Counted from the first letter of the stretch, positions 52,341 through 61,401 are shown. The stretch is DNA of 64,000 nt from Pontibacter anaerobius (GCF_026241195.1 NZ_JAPFQO010000013.1:1-64000); one strand, 5' to 3'. The notes: generated by a model from the sequence alone, not told the origin. Numbers and translations: made by a program.

Positions 52341-54272
52341 ATGAAGTATAAACAGCTGCTAATTGCCTCCCTTTTGATACTGGGCTCTGCCTCAGCCACA
52401 CTGGCTCAAAACCATAAGCTCAGCACTACCTCGGCAAAGGCAGAGCGTTTATACGAAAAAGCGGATAGCTACGCGCGTGCAAGGGATTTCGACCGGGCGT
52501 TGCAGACCTTACAAGAGGCAATCGAAAAAGATCCGAACTTTGCCGAAGCTTACCTGCGCGCTGCTAATCTGCACAAGATGATGGGCAACAAGGCAGCCGC
52601 TTTCGAGAATTTAGAAAAGGGACTTAAACTCCTGCCATTCTCAAAAGGACAAGCCAATAACTACTTTGAGCTGGCTGAGTTGTATTTTGATAAAGGCAAT
52701 TACCAAGCTGCAACCGAGTGGTACGAAACGTTTCTGAAAACTGGATCCAACAATACCAAACAGGTGGATTGGGCAAGGAAGCAAATCAAGACCGCTGCAT
52801 TTGCGCAGGAGGCCATGAAGAAGCCAATTCAGTTTAACCCCGAGCAGCTACCCCATTCACTTAATCGTTTCGGCCTGCAGTATTTCCCTTATACCACCGC
52901 CGACCAGCGTTATTTTATCTACACCGCACGCGAGAGCGGCCGACCTGATCATGATGAGAACATCTATGTGAGCCAGTTCAGGGATGGCAGCTGGCAAGCG
53001 CCTACCTCTATCTCTGAAAACATTAACTCTCCGGCCAACGAAGGGGCAGCCACCATCTCAGGGGATGGCAAAACACTAGTGTTTACCTCCTGCAACCGCC
53101 CCGATACGCAGGGCGACTGCGACCTTTACATCTCCTTCAAAACAGGCAGCGAGTGGAGCAAACCCCAGAACATGGGCAAAACCGTTAATTCCAAAGCCTG
53201 GGATTCTCAGCCAAGCCTATCTGCCGATGGCCGTACGTTATACTTTACCTCCACACGCGGGGGCGGTGTAGGCAAGGAGGATATCTGGGTAACCCACCGC
53301 AACGACGACGGCACCTGGATTAAACCGGCAAATCTGGGCAAAGAAATTAACTCTACCGGCCGCGACATGGCACCCTCCATCCACATGAGTGGCTCTACAT
53401 TATACTTTGTGAGCGATGGCCACATTGGCATGGGCGGCCTGGATGTGTTTAAGGCGAACCGTAACGAGAATGGCAAATGGGCCGAACCGCAGAACCTGGG
53501 TTACCCCCTGAATACTTATGCCGACGAAGGATCGCTTTTTATCACGCCGGACAGTGAAATAGGGTATTACTCCCGGCAGGTAAGCACAGACGCAGGTGCA
53601 CCTGGTATACAGCTGTTCAAGTTTGATGTGCCTGCCGAATGGCGAAGCCGCGTAACCAGCACCTATGCGCAGGGCCGCGTGTTCGATGCCGATACTAAAA
53701 AGCCACTGGCCGCACAGGTGCAGCTCTACGACGTAGAGGCTGACTCGCTGGTGCAGCAGGTGAGTTCCGATAAAGTATCCGGGGAATATACCGTGGTGCT
53801 GACCCAGGGGAAGCAGTATGCGCTGTACGTATCCGCCCCTAAATACCTGATGAACAGCCGTAGCTTCGATTACACTTCGTCCAAAGCGCTATCGCCGGTG
53901 GCACTTGATGTATACCTCGACCCGATCAAGTCAGGGGCGGCTATGGTGCTGAACAACTTGTTCTTTGATACGGGCAAGTATAACCTGGAGAAAAAATCGA
54001 AGACGGAACTGGATAAACTGATTGCTTTCATCCAGCAAAACCCGCAGGTTAAAATTGAAATTTCCGGCCATACCGATGACGTGGGTTCGGATAAGGCAAA
54101 CCAAATACTGTCTGAGCGCCGCGCCAAATCAGTGGTAGATTACCTGGCCGGCAACGGTATCGGCAAGGAGCGCATCCGCTACAAGGGGTTCGGCGAAACA
54201 AAGCCGGTTAAACCTAATACCTCTGACGAGAACAGGCAACTGAACCGCCGCATTGAGATGCGTGTGCTTTAA
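52341..54272 (+). CDS. PorE-like OmpA family protein (TPR, beta-propeller, CRD, OmpA)
   Basis: 643 residues from MKYKQLL (52341), with a signal peptide (cleavage near ATLAQ). Domains run in the order of PorE of the type IX system: TPR at about 30-135 (AEAYLRAANLHKMMGNKAAA), a WD40/PD40 propeller at about 185-430 with repeated LYFTS-type strands, a carboxypeptidase-regulatory domain at about 455-530, and an OmpA peptidoglycan-binding domain at the end (ISGHTDDVGSDKANQ, LSERRAKSVVDYL, NRRIEMRVL). PorE links the secretion machinery to peptidoglycan. Several OmpA paralogues exist in such genomes, so the specific role is inferred. Confidence 0.85.
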   Translation: MKYKQLLIASLLILGSASATLAQNHKLSTTSAKAERLYEKADSYARARDFDRALQTLQEAIEKDPNFAEAYLRAANLHKMMGNKAAAFENLEKGLKLLPFSKGQANNYFELAELYFDKGNYQAATEWYETFLKTGSNNTKQVDWARKQIKTAAFAQEAMKKPIQFNPEQLPHSLNRFGLQYFPYTTADQRYFIYTARESGRPDHDENIYVSQFRDGSWQAPTSISENINSPANEGAATISGDGKTLVFTSCNRPDTQGDCDLYISFKTGSEWSKPQNMGKTVNSKAWDSQPSLSADGRTLYFTSTRGGGVGKEDIWVTHRNDDGTWIKPANLGKEINSTGRDMAPSIHMSGSTLYFVSDGHIGMGGLDVFKANRNENGKWAEPQNLGYPLNTYADEGSLFITPDSEIGYYSRQVSTDAGAPGIQLFKFDVPAEWRSRVTSTYAQGRVFDADTKKPLAAQVQLYDVEADSLVQQVSSDKVSGEYTVVLTQGKQYALYVSAPKYLMNSRSFDYTSSKALSPVALDVYLDPIKSGAAMVLNNLFFDTGKYNLEKKSKTELDKLIAFIQQNPQVKIEISGHTDDVGSDKANQILSERRAKSVVDYLAGNGIGKERIRYKGFGETKPVKPNTSDENRQLNRRIEMRVL

Positions 54273-54296
54273 TGAGTCGCGTGTGCTTTAATGAGT
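54260..54296 (+). repeat. 18-bp near-tandem duplication across the stop codon
   Basis: GCGTGTGCTTTAATGAGT occurs at 54260-54277 and 54279-54296, one base apart. The first copy contains the last codons and the TAA of the PorE-like gene. Confidence 0.9.
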
Positions 54297-54328
54297 AATG
54301 AGTAATTATTATTCACTCATTACTCATT
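54290..54328. terminator. AT-rich hairpin between porE-like and pyrE genes
   Basis: AATGAGTAATGAGT (54290-54303) and its perfect complement (54315-54328) flank an 11-nt loop. It lacks a GC core and overlaps the second copy of the 18-bp repeat, so its strength as a terminator is uncertain. Confidence 0.6.
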
Positions 54329-54344
54329 ACCAAATATTCATTAC

Positions 54345-54983
54345 CTAAGCGCCCCAGGTCTGCGGCGATTGGCGCCACTCAGCCAGCGTATCCATGGCAG
54401 ACTCCTGAATGTAACCTTGTTTTGCAGCAGCCTCTACCAATGCGTTATAGTTGCTCAGGCAGTGCAGCGGAATACCTGCTTGCTGAAAATTCTCCTCTGC
54501 CACGGCAAAGCCATAGGTAAAGATGGCGGCCATGCCCACCACTTCGGCACCGGCTGCTTTCACGGCCTCTGCGGCTTTCAGCGAGCTTCCCCCGGTCGAG
54601 ATCAGGTCTTCTATCATCACCACTTTCTGGCCCGCCAGCAGTCTTCCTTCAATCTGGTTACCCATGCCGTGTTTCTTTGGCTCGGGGCGAACGTACAAAA
54701 AAGGCATTTCGAGTAAGTCAGCCACAAGGGCACCCTGGGCTATACCTGCCGTAGCTACGCCAGCAATGGCCTCTACCTCCGGGTATTGCTGCTGTACTAA
54801 TTCCGCCAGCTGCTGCTTAATATAGCTGCGGATGTGCGGAAAAGATAACGTTACGCGGTTATCGCAGTAAATAGGGGAGTTCCAGCCGCTGCTCCATTTA
54901 AATGGCTGCTCCGGTCTTAACTTAACGGCCTCTGTCTCGAGCAGGTATGAGGCCACCTGATGTGCTGTTGTCGTAGAATCCAT
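54345..54983 (-). CDS. pyrE: Orotate phosphoribosyltransferase
   Basis: A 212-residue enzyme of pyrimidine synthesis that joins orotate to PRPP to give OMP. The PRPP-binding loop VMIEDLISTGGSS is intact, as are the orotate-binding region FKWSSGWNSPIYCDNR and the flexible catalytic loop RPEPKKHGMGNQIEG. Length is normal. It is transcribed alone and convergent with the PorE-like gene; a divergent nudix gene starts 109 bp away. Confidence 0.96.
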   Translation of the reverse strand: MDSTTTAHQVASYLLETEAVKLRPEQPFKWSSGWNSPIYCDNRVTLSFPHIRSYIKQQLAELVQQQYPEVEAIAGVATAGIAQGALVADLLEMPFLYVRPEPKKHGMGNQIEGRLLAGQKVVMIEDLISTGGSSLKAAEAVKAAGAEVVGMAAIFTYGFAVAEENFQQAGIPLHCLSNYNALVEAAAKQGYIQESAMDTLAEWRQSPQTWGA

Positions 54984-55092
54984 GTCCCGAATTTACATAA
55001 ATAATCTTCCTTTTTAAGGCTGCGTATTTTGATTGAGCCGATTTATTTTTTGTTTTGTATAAATTACGCTTCCACTGGAGCACCCAAACCGC

Positions 55093-55773
55093 ATGAACGT
55101 TTTTATTAACGACATTCCGCTAATCCTTAAGAAAGCCACCGACAAGGTGTATAAGCATGAGTATGACCTCATTCTGAAAGCCTCTGAGCACTTTACCTCT
55201 AAAGACCTTGTGGGCGATGTACTCATTAAGGAGGCGGACCCGCCACTGATTGACCGGCTGGTGCGCCTGATGGAGGTGAAAAAGCTGAAGAAGCTGAAGT
55301 CGCTGACCCTTGTGGCTGATAAAAAGAAAAAAATTATCGAGCACCTCAAAGACCAGTTCAAAATTGTGAGGGCTGCAGGAGGCCTGGTGCTGAAGGATGG
55401 TAAGATACTGATGATTTACCGCCTGGGGGTATGGGACCTGCCGAAAGGGAAGCTGGAGAAAAAGGAGAAAGTGCGCGAAGGCGCTATGCGCGAGGTAGAG
55501 GAGGAGTGCAACATCCAGGTGGAGGTAGTGGAGAAGCTTCCCAAAACCTGGCACTCCTATGCATTCAAAGGCAAGAAGATACTGAAGAAAACCAGCTGGT
55601 ATGTCATGAACTGCACTGATGACAGCTTGATGAAGCCGCAAGCGGAGGAATTCATAGAAGAAGTGCGTTGGATGACCCCGGAAGAAGTGCAGGAGGTGCT
55701 ACCGAATGCCTATACTTCTATTGCGTTCGTTATCCGACACTATCTGCAATCTCTGAAAACTGGAAAGGTATAA
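55093..55773 (+). CDS. NUDIX hydrolase with N-terminal extension
   Basis: 226 residues. The first 90 residues are a mixed, lysine-rich domain without a known name (LKKATDKVYKHEYDLILKA, EVKKLKKLKSL). The NUDIX domain spans about 95-220. Its box GKLEKKEKVREGAMREVEEECN keeps the catalytic REVEEE, but the usual final Gly is Asn. Family members cleave nucleoside diphosphate linkages or dinucleoside polyphosphates. The 3' end overlaps the convergent coaD gene by 44 bp. The substrate is unknown. Confidence 0.88.
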   Translation: MNVFINDIPLILKKATDKVYKHEYDLILKASEHFTSKDLVGDVLIKEADPPLIDRLVRLMEVKKLKKLKSLTLVADKKKKIIEHLKDQFKIVRAAGGLVLKDGKILMIYRLGVWDLPKGKLEKKEKVREGAMREVEEECNIQVEVVEKLPKTWHSYAFKGKKILKKTSWYVMNCTDDSLMKPQAEEFIEEVRWMTPEEVQEVLPNAYTSIAFVIRHYLQSLKTGKV

Positions 55774-56206
55774 ACTCATCCACGTTGCCGCCAAACCGGT
55801 GAATCTCTCTGATGATGGAGGAGCTGATGGCGGCAAGGTGCGGTGACGTGATCAGGAAAACACTCTCCAAGTCGTGGTTTACGTGCTTGTTGGCTTGAGC
55901 GATAGTGTTTTCGTATTCGAAATCGGTTGTGTTCCTAAGCCCACGCAACAAAAACTGGGCCCCCACCTCACGTGCAAACTCGGCTGTAAGCCCGGTAAAA
56001 ACTTGCACTTTGATATTTGGCTGATCCTTAAACAGCCGTGTCATCACCTCAAACATCCGGGCAACTGGAATATAGCGCTGCTTGCTGCTGTTGTTGCCAA
56101 TTCCAACAATCACTTCATCAAACAGCTTGGAGCCGCGCATTACCACATCGTAATGCCCGTTTGTAAAAGGGTCAAAAGAGCCTGGGAAGAGGGCTATTCT
56201 TTTCAT
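55730..56206 (-). CDS. coaD: Phosphopantetheine adenylyltransferase
   Basis: A 158-residue enzyme of coenzyme A synthesis that transfers AMP from ATP to 4'-phosphopantetheine. The nucleotidyltransferase motif T15-N-G-H18 (FPGSFDPFTNGHYD) and the late ISSSIIREI motif are present, together with FLLRGLRNTTDFEYE. Length is typical. Its last 44 bp overlap the end of the convergent NUDIX gene, so the two transcripts must be complementary there. A DUF3822 gene precedes it on the same strand, 61 bp upstream, as in many Bacteroidota. Confidence 0.97.
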   Translation of the reverse strand: MKRIALFPGSFDPFTNGHYDVVMRGSKLFDEVIVGIGNNSSKQRYIPVARMFEVMTRLFKDQPNIKVQVFTGLTAEFAREVGAQFLLRGLRNTTDFEYENTIAQANKHVNHDLESVFLITSPHLAAISSSIIREIHRFGGNVDEFIPFQFSEIADSVG

Positions 56207-56267
56207 GGGTTAGCTTTAGAGGTGTGGTTGGGTTATAAAATCATACTTAGTGCAGCATCAGCGTTTA

Positions 56268-57191
56268 TCACTCGCAAAGGTGCAGGCTGTAGAGCTCAAA
56301 GTAGCGGTGCTCAAACATATCATGGAATTTATAGCTATACTCCACATCAGCAGGCTTTTTCCCTAACCTGATCTGGCGGATGTACTTCTGCAGGATATTG
56401 AACAGGGAGGAGTCGTGGGTGATATCGCCCCAAACGGTAAGTGTTTCCTGCTCCGGGCTCATTTTCTGCTCCTGCATGATGAAGATGATATAGTAGATAA
56501 AGTCCTCCTCACTTACATAATGGAAGATGTTGCAGAACTCCAACCCGCCCGGCCCTGTAACGAGCAAGGTCACGTAGTTACGCTCCACAAAGGCGTACAT
56601 ACTGCGCAGGTTTGTGCGTGGCGTTTGGTGCAATATGCTTCGGATTAGTGAACTGGTAAGATGCACCACCTGTAGTGACCTCTCGGGGAACAGCTCCTGC
56701 AGCGACTGGTACAGCGCACCGTCCATCGCAAAAATATTCATGGCCTCCAGGCCGCTGTGCCGGTAGCACAGCACCTCGTCCTGCGTAGGGTTCAGGTCAG
56801 AGTGCAGGCGCAGGTAATCCTGCCGGTGGGCGGGGTCGTAAAGTGTTTCAGGCACCAGTGTAAAGTGCTGGTTGCTTACCGATACCCGCACCATATTCCA
56901 GTGTTGCTGCTGCAGCAGTTCATTTTCCTGCGCAATCAGGCGAAGCTGCTCGGCCACCTGCATGGGCGAGAAAACCGTGATCAGTTCATAATCCTCGAGC
57001 ACCACAAACTTATTACGTTCTGTGCTTGCCACTGCCAGGCGTATGGCCTTCTGGCTTAGCGCAATGTATAAATTGCACTGCCCCGCCTGCGCAAGCGAAA
57101 AAGTCTCATCCTGTATTTTATGAGATAGCCTGTAATGTGTGTTGATGGTGTTCAAGGTATACTGTCGTCGGGTGTAAGCGTTAGCGGGCAT
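56268..57191 (-). CDS. DUF3822 family protein
   Basis: A 307-residue cytoplasmic protein. It has the DUF3822 look: an N-terminal strand-rich half (CNLYIALSQKAIRLAV, NKFVVLEDYEL), the central LVPETLYDP and a C-terminal NIFHYVSEEDFIYYIIFIMQEQ with KYIRQIRLGKKP. The fold is believed to be actin/ASKHA-like (similar to type IV pilus PilM) in related models, but this is unproven. It is co-directional with coaD, an arrangement common in this phylum, so it may be co-expressed with it. The function is unknown. Confidence 0.82.
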   Translation of the reverse strand: MPANAYTRRQYTLNTINTHYRLSHKIQDETFSLAQAGQCNLYIALSQKAIRLAVASTERNKFVVLEDYELITVFSPMQVAEQLRLIAQENELLQQQHWNMVRVSVSNQHFTLVPETLYDPAHRQDYLRLHSDLNPTQDEVLCYRHSGLEAMNIFAMDGALYQSLQELFPERSLQVVHLTSSLIRSILHQTPRTNLRSMYAFVERNYVTLLVTGPGGLEFCNIFHYVSEEDFIYYIIFIMQEQKMSPEQETLTVWGDITHDSSLFNILQKYIRQIRLGKKPADVEYSYKFHDMFEHRYFELYSLHLCE

Positions 57192-57245
57192 AGCAGCCCT
57201 ACTGCAAGTATAAAAAAATTATGGCAAAAGGCAGCGGGGCCGGGG

Positions 57246-57731
57246 CTAAGGTATAAAATTATGCGGCAGCCCTAGCAGGTCGTCCAGCGACAGCAGCAGC
57301 TGTAGCGAGCGGTGCTTGTCTGCAAACGGTATACTTTGTATCTCTCTTGCGGTCAGCCACTCAAGGTGCTCAATCAGTTGGTTTCCGCCTGCAGCCTCAG
57401 AGTCTGACCCAGTAGCCATACTTCCGCCTACTACTTTTACCTCAAAGAAGAACTCCACAGCATGAAGCGGCTCCTCCAGAAACTCATTCACGAACAGGAA
57501 CCTGGTTACCTCTACCTGCAGGCCGGTTTCTTCTTCAAACTCGCGCCTCAGAGAGTCCTGTATACTTTCGCCGTATTGTATGCCGCCGCCGGGCGGAGCC
57601 CAGAAAGCGCTGTTTCCGATGGTTTTGCCGTGGCGGACTAAAAGCAATTTAGAATTCTGAATACAGATGCCGCAAGCTCGTACGCGCAGTTTACCGGCGT
57701 ATGCTGCCGCAGCAGGGTTTAAGTCAGACAT
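57246..57731 (-). CDS. NUDIX hydrolase
   Basis: A 161-residue single-domain enzyme. The NUDIX box GGGIQYGESIQDSLRREFEEETGL is complete, with the catalytic REFEEE and the usual Gly. A central loop (GGSMATGSDSEAAGG) is longer than in small housekeeping members. It probably removes a pyrophosphate-linked nucleotide or a damaged NTP in the cytoplasm; the substrate cannot be told. It is divergent from the thioesterase gene, with only 37 bp between the two start codons, so the promoters overlap. Confidence 0.9.
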   Translation of the reverse strand: MSDLNPAAAAYAGKLRVRACGICIQNSKLLLVRHGKTIGNSAFWAPPGGGIQYGESIQDSLRREFEEETGLQVEVTRFLFVNEFLEEPLHAVEFFFEVKVVGGSMATGSDSEAAGGNQLIEHLEWLTAREIQSIPFADKHRSLQLLLSLDDLLGLPHNFIP

Positions 57732-57768
57732 GGTTGGTTTACGGGTGTTTTGGTCGTAAATTTACAGA

Positions 57769-58236
57769 ATGATTAGAACGTACAATCCGGATTACGAAGC
57801 AGACATACGCGAAAAGCTGGAGCGACAGGAATTTATGAAGCTCATGGGCTTTAACGTGACAAAGATAGAAGAAGGTAGGGTAGAAGGCGAATTAACCTTA
57901 GAGCAAAAGCACAAACAGCACAAAGGTTTTGCCCATGGGGGGGTGATTGCCACGTTGGCCGATATTGTTGCTGGTTTTGCTGCAGTAAGCCTAGTGCCTA
58001 AAGGCCACCATGTGGTCACGGCTGAGATAAAAGTATCCTATTTTCATCCCGGCCTCGGGGATAAGCTGCTGGCAAAGGGCTATGTGCTGAAGCAGGGGCG
58101 TAAGCTTAATTTCTGCGAAGCGGAAGTATATGCCGTGACAGGGGAAAAACCGCCGCTGCTCATTGCCAAGGCCAGTGCAAGCATGGCCAACATCACGCCG
58201 GAGGATATCGCCGGAGTTGGAAAGTTAGAGAGGTAG
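57769..58236 (+). CDS. PaaI family hotdog thioesterase
   Basis: A 155-residue protein with the PaaI/YdiI hotdog fold: helix and first strand, then QHKGFAHGGVIATLADIVAGFAA with the oxyanion-binding HGG and the acidic residue on the central helix, followed by TAEIKVSYFHPG and LIAKASASM. Such enzymes hydrolyse acyl-CoA or aryl-CoA esters. No phenylacetate genes are nearby, so this is a general-purpose copy. Confidence 0.9.
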   Translation: MIRTYNPDYEADIREKLERQEFMKLMGFNVTKIEEGRVEGELTLEQKHKQHKGFAHGGVIATLADIVAGFAAVSLVPKGHHVVTAEIKVSYFHPGLGDKLLAKGYVLKQGRKLNFCEAEVYAVTGEKPPLLIAKASASMANITPEDIAGVGKLER

Positions 58237-58380
58237 AAGGTTATAATGGTAGATCTGTGCCTGTTTACAAAGTATAGATTTGATCTCTTTCCCTGACTCT
58301 TTTACAGCTGCTTTGTGTTATACTAAAGGTATACCCAGACTTTCTAACGCTCTTACTTTTTAACTTTCTAACACCAATTC

Positions 58381-59787
58381 ATGCGCCCGGTAGAAGCCTT
58401 ACGAAACAGTTTCCCGTTTGAACCGACAGAGGACCAGGCGAAGCTCTTTGCCAAACTCGACGAGTTTATACTTAACAAGACCGATGAGCGGCAGGTTTTC
58501 CTGCTGAAAGGATATGCCGGTACCGGTAAAACCACGGTGGTAACCTCACTGGTAAAAATCCTGAACTCCTTCGGCTACAAGTATGTGCTGCTTGCCCCCA
58601 CCGGCCGTGCCGCCAAGGTGATGTCGAGCTACAGTGGCCGCCCGGCCTTTACCATACATAAAAAGATCTACCGCCAAACGGCCAATCCTTTTTCCGAGGG
58701 GCTTTCCTTTACCCGTCAACCTAACAAGACCGATAGCACCATTTACATCGTAGATGAAGCTTCGATGATCTCGGATGAGAGCGGCTTTGGTGAGAATGGC
58801 CTGCTGCAAGACCTGTTGCAGTATGTGTTCGACAAGAAGAAAAATAAGCTCCTGCTGATCGGGGATACGGCGCAGTTGCCACCGGTGGGGCAGACGCTCA
58901 GCCCCTCGCTGGACGCCGAGTACATGAAGCAGAATTTCCGCTGCCAGGTGCAGCAGATAGAGCTGCGCCAGGTTATGCGCCAGGCCGAGGCATCCGGCAT
59001 TCTGATGAACGCCACTCAGCTCCGTGACCGCATGAAGCAGGAAAAACTGGATATAAAGCTGTTTACCAAAGGCTGGCGCGACATTTACCGCATGACCGGA
59101 GAAAAGCTGGAGGATGGTTTGCGCTATGCCTATGATAAATTCGGCGTGGAGAATACCATCGTGATCTGCCGTTCCAACAAAAACGCCAACTTGTACAACC
59201 AACATATCCGGCGCCGTATTTTCTTTGCAGAAGATGAGTTGGGTGTGGGCGATTACCTGATGATCGTGCGCAACAACTACTTCTGGCTCGAAAAAGACTC
59301 TGACATCGGTTTTATGGCCAACGGCGATTTTGTGGAGGTGACTAAAATTATCCGGTTCGAGGAAATGTACGGCTTCCGGTTTGCCGATATCCGTATCCGC
59401 TTCGTAGACTACCCGGATGCACAGGAGGAGGAGGTGAAAATCATGCTCGATACATTGTACACGGATACGCCCGCCTTGCCCTCTGACCAGAATAAGAAGC
59501 TGTACGAGGAGGTGCTTCAAGATTATATGGATATTCTCACAAAAAAGGAGCGCTATAAGGAATTGAAGAAAAACCCTTATCTAAACGCGCTGCAGGTGAA
59601 GTTTGCGTATGCGCTAACCTGCCATAAGGCACAAGGCGGCCAGTGGCAGGCAGTGTTTGTAGATCAGGGTTTTCTGAAGGAGGACATGGTGAACGAGGAG
59701 TTTGCGCGCTGGCTCTACACTGCCCTTACCCGCTCCTCCGAAGAGCTTTATTTACTGAACTTTAACGATCAATTATTAGTTGACTAA
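58381..59787 (+). CDS. RecD2-like DNA helicase (AAA / UvrD-C-2)
   Basis: A 468-residue SF1 helicase. Walker A is G44-YAGTGKT (LLKGYAGTGKTT), motif Ia is LLAPTGRAAKVM, Walker B is YIVDEASMIS and motif III is LIGDTAQLPPVG. The C-terminus has the UvrD-C-2 signature LTCHKAQGGQWQAVFV and ALTRSSEELYLL. It is shorter than RecD2 and lacks its N-terminal domain, matching the compact helicases found in Bacteroidota. A 5'-3' DNA unwinding role in repair is likely but not shown. It is followed by a separate DUF1573 gene. Confidence 0.9.
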   Translation: MRPVEALRNSFPFEPTEDQAKLFAKLDEFILNKTDERQVFLLKGYAGTGKTTVVTSLVKILNSFGYKYVLLAPTGRAAKVMSSYSGRPAFTIHKKIYRQTANPFSEGLSFTRQPNKTDSTIYIVDEASMISDESGFGENGLLQDLLQYVFDKKKNKLLLIGDTAQLPPVGQTLSPSLDAEYMKQNFRCQVQQIELRQVMRQAEASGILMNATQLRDRMKQEKLDIKLFTKGWRDIYRMTGEKLEDGLRYAYDKFGVENTIVICRSNKNANLYNQHIRRRIFFAEDELGVGDYLMIVRNNYFWLEKDSDIGFMANGDFVEVTKIIRFEEMYGFRFADIRIRFVDYPDAQEEEVKIMLDTLYTDTPALPSDQNKKLYEEVLQDYMDILTKKERYKELKKNPYLNALQVKFAYALTCHKAQGGQWQAVFVDQGFLKEDMVNEEFARWLYTALTRSSEELYLLNFNDQLLVD

Positions 59788-59868
59788 CAAAAGAAAACTT
59801 ATTTTGCATCGTTTCTGCTAAAGAACAAGTATATACTATATCGCATAAACTTTAACCCTCTACACAAG

Positions 59869-60327
59869 ATGAAAAAAGTAATTCTTTCTTTTGCTTTCGC
59901 CGCCCTGATTGCTGGTGGCGCAGTGGCGCAGGAAAAACCGAAGGCTACCGCTCCGCAGGAGCAGGCTACCAATGGCCCTGCCATGGCTTTCCAGGAAAGT
60001 GAGCATAACTTCGGCGACATTACACAAGGTGATGTAGTGGAGCACACGTTTGAGTTTAAGAACACAGGTACACAGCCGCTTGTGCTGGAGCGTGTGGATG
60101 TAACTTGTGGCTGCACAACTCCTGCCTGGACAAAAGAGCCTATCATGCCAGGTAAAACCGGTTTCGTGACTGCTAAGTTTAACAGCGCCGGTAAATTAGG
60201 CCAGCAGAAGAAAGCGATCATTGTACACTCTAACGCCGCTGAAGGCGCTAAGTATGTGTACATTGTGACCAACATCAAAGAGAAAACCAACGCGAGCGCA
60301 GCCAAAGCTACACCAGCGAAAAACTAA
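59869..60327 (+). CDS. DUF1573 family periplasmic protein
   Basis: 152 residues with a signal peptide (cleavage near GGAVAQ). The Ig-like DUF1573 core runs from HNFGDITQGDVVEHTFEFKNTG through VDVTCGCTTPAWTKEPIMPG to VTAKFNSAGKLGQQ and IIVHSNA. The CGC motif is conserved in the family. The structure resembles ASPM-SPD-2-hydin and pilus-like Ig domains. The function is unknown; these proteins are abundant in Bacteroidota periplasm. The C-terminal tail is alanine/lysine-rich. A terminator follows. Confidence 0.9.
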   Translation: MKKVILSFAFAALIAGGAVAQEKPKATAPQEQATNGPAMAFQESEHNFGDITQGDVVEHTFEFKNTGTQPLVLERVDVTCGCTTPAWTKEPIMPGKTGFVTAKFNSAGKLGQQKKAIIVHSNAAEGAKYVYIVTNIKEKTNASAAKATPAKN

Positions 60328-60352
60328 TCAGCTGTTGCTTCGCTAAAGTATA

Positions 60353-60380
60353 AAAGGCCATCCCGATCAGGATGGCCTTT
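60353..60380 (+). terminator. Terminator after the DUF1573 gene
   Basis: AAAGGCCATCC (60353-60363) pairs with GGATGGCCTTT (60370-60380) around a 6-nt loop, followed by GTTTTTA. AAGTATAAAA abuts the left arm. Confidence 0.85.
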
Positions 60381-60447
60381 GTTTTTATGGAGAAGTATGA
60401 TCGCTCATCTTGGGTAACTCTGGACAGATGATGAAATGGAAGTATAG

Positions 60448-60813
60448 GTTGGCAACCTCTGCCAGGTAGCGGAAGCCACAAGTTCTTTTTCCTTACTCAA
60501 AAACACGGGCTTGCAATCCGTTTTTGCTATTGAAGAAGATTCCGAAGGAAATATCTGGTTTGGAGACAGAGATTCCGGGGCTTGGAAATATGACGGCAAA
60601 ACGCTAACAAACTACAAAGTTGATATAAAATTGAAATCCCAAATGATTTGGAGTATTTACGAAGACCAAAGCAAAAACTTACTTTTGGGAATGGCAGATG
60701 GTGGCGTTTTAAATTTAATGGAAAATCGTTTGATAAGTGGTTTTGAAAAGAAATACGAACGCTCAACTATGTGTATAAGTAATAGCGGTTTAAGTGATGT
60801 AACTAAAGTATAA
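60448..60813 (+). pseudogene. Fragment of a two-component-regulator propeller protein
   Basis: An open frame of about 121 codons that reads as the inside of a Reg_prop beta-propeller: GNIWFGDRDSGAWKYDGK preceded by LKNTGLQSVFAIEED. It has no ATG at the start (the frame opens just after a TAG at 60445) and no signal peptide. It stops after a degenerate tail (RSTMCISNSGLSDVTKV), so both ends are missing. The bases are visibly AT-richer than the neighbours and tyrosine/lysine codons differ. It is best read as a remnant of a horizontally acquired sensor gene. Confidence 0.65.
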
Positions 60814-61023
60814 ACATAAATCGAAGGTCAGTGCAAAACCGAAAGGTTTGTAAGTACAACTCCGCTACTACTCATACGCAAGACCGTCAAATGAACAGAA
60901 ACACTTTATCTATACTTAAAATACACACGTGTACTGGGCAGGTACCATCTAGTACGCGGCAAAAATAAGGCAAAGTATAGCGATCCATACTTTACCTTCA
61001 AATGCTTAGTCTATACTTCTGAA

Positions 61024-61401
61024 TTACAGCGCCTTTAGCACGGCATAAAATAGCGCTCCCCAGCCAACTATAAACAAAGTGCCGCCAATGGGGGTGATGG
61101 CTCCCAACCACGTTATCCCGGTCAGCACCAAAGTATAAAGTGAGCCTGAGAAAATGAGGATCCCCAGAAAAAAGCACCAGGCCGCCACCTGCAATGCCGG
61201 CTGCTCCACTCGAAATAACAGTAAACCCACTGCCATCAACGCCAGGGTATGGTACATCTGGTATTTCACGGCTGTCTCGAAAGTGTCGACGCGGTTGCTG
61301 GCCTGCAGTATGGGCGCCAGGGCATGTGCACCAAATGCGCCGATGGCAACAGTGAGGGCACCTAGCGCACTGGCAATAAGAAGTATGATTTTTTGAGTCA
61401 C
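61024..61401 (-). CDS. DUF423 family membrane protein
   Basis: A 125-residue inner membrane protein with four hydrophobic segments. The DUF423 landmarks are ALGALTVAIGAFGAHAL at the start, the YQMYHTLALMAVGLLL helix, FLGILIFSGSLY and the end AITPIGGTLFIVGW. The family is widespread and of unknown function (E. coli YgdD). It is transcribed alone. Confidence 0.92.
   Translation of the reverse strand: MTQKIILLIASALGALTVAIGAFGAHALAPILQASNRVDTFETAVKYQMYHTLALMAVGLLLFRVEQPALQVAAWCFFLGILIFSGSLYTLVLTGITWLGAITPIGGTLFIVGWGALFYAVLKAL

Noticed and set aside
58546..59520. A 324-codon minus-strand frame in the helicase gene
   Set aside because: Antisense to conserved helicase motifs; the composition is rich in Leu/His/Gln with no domain.
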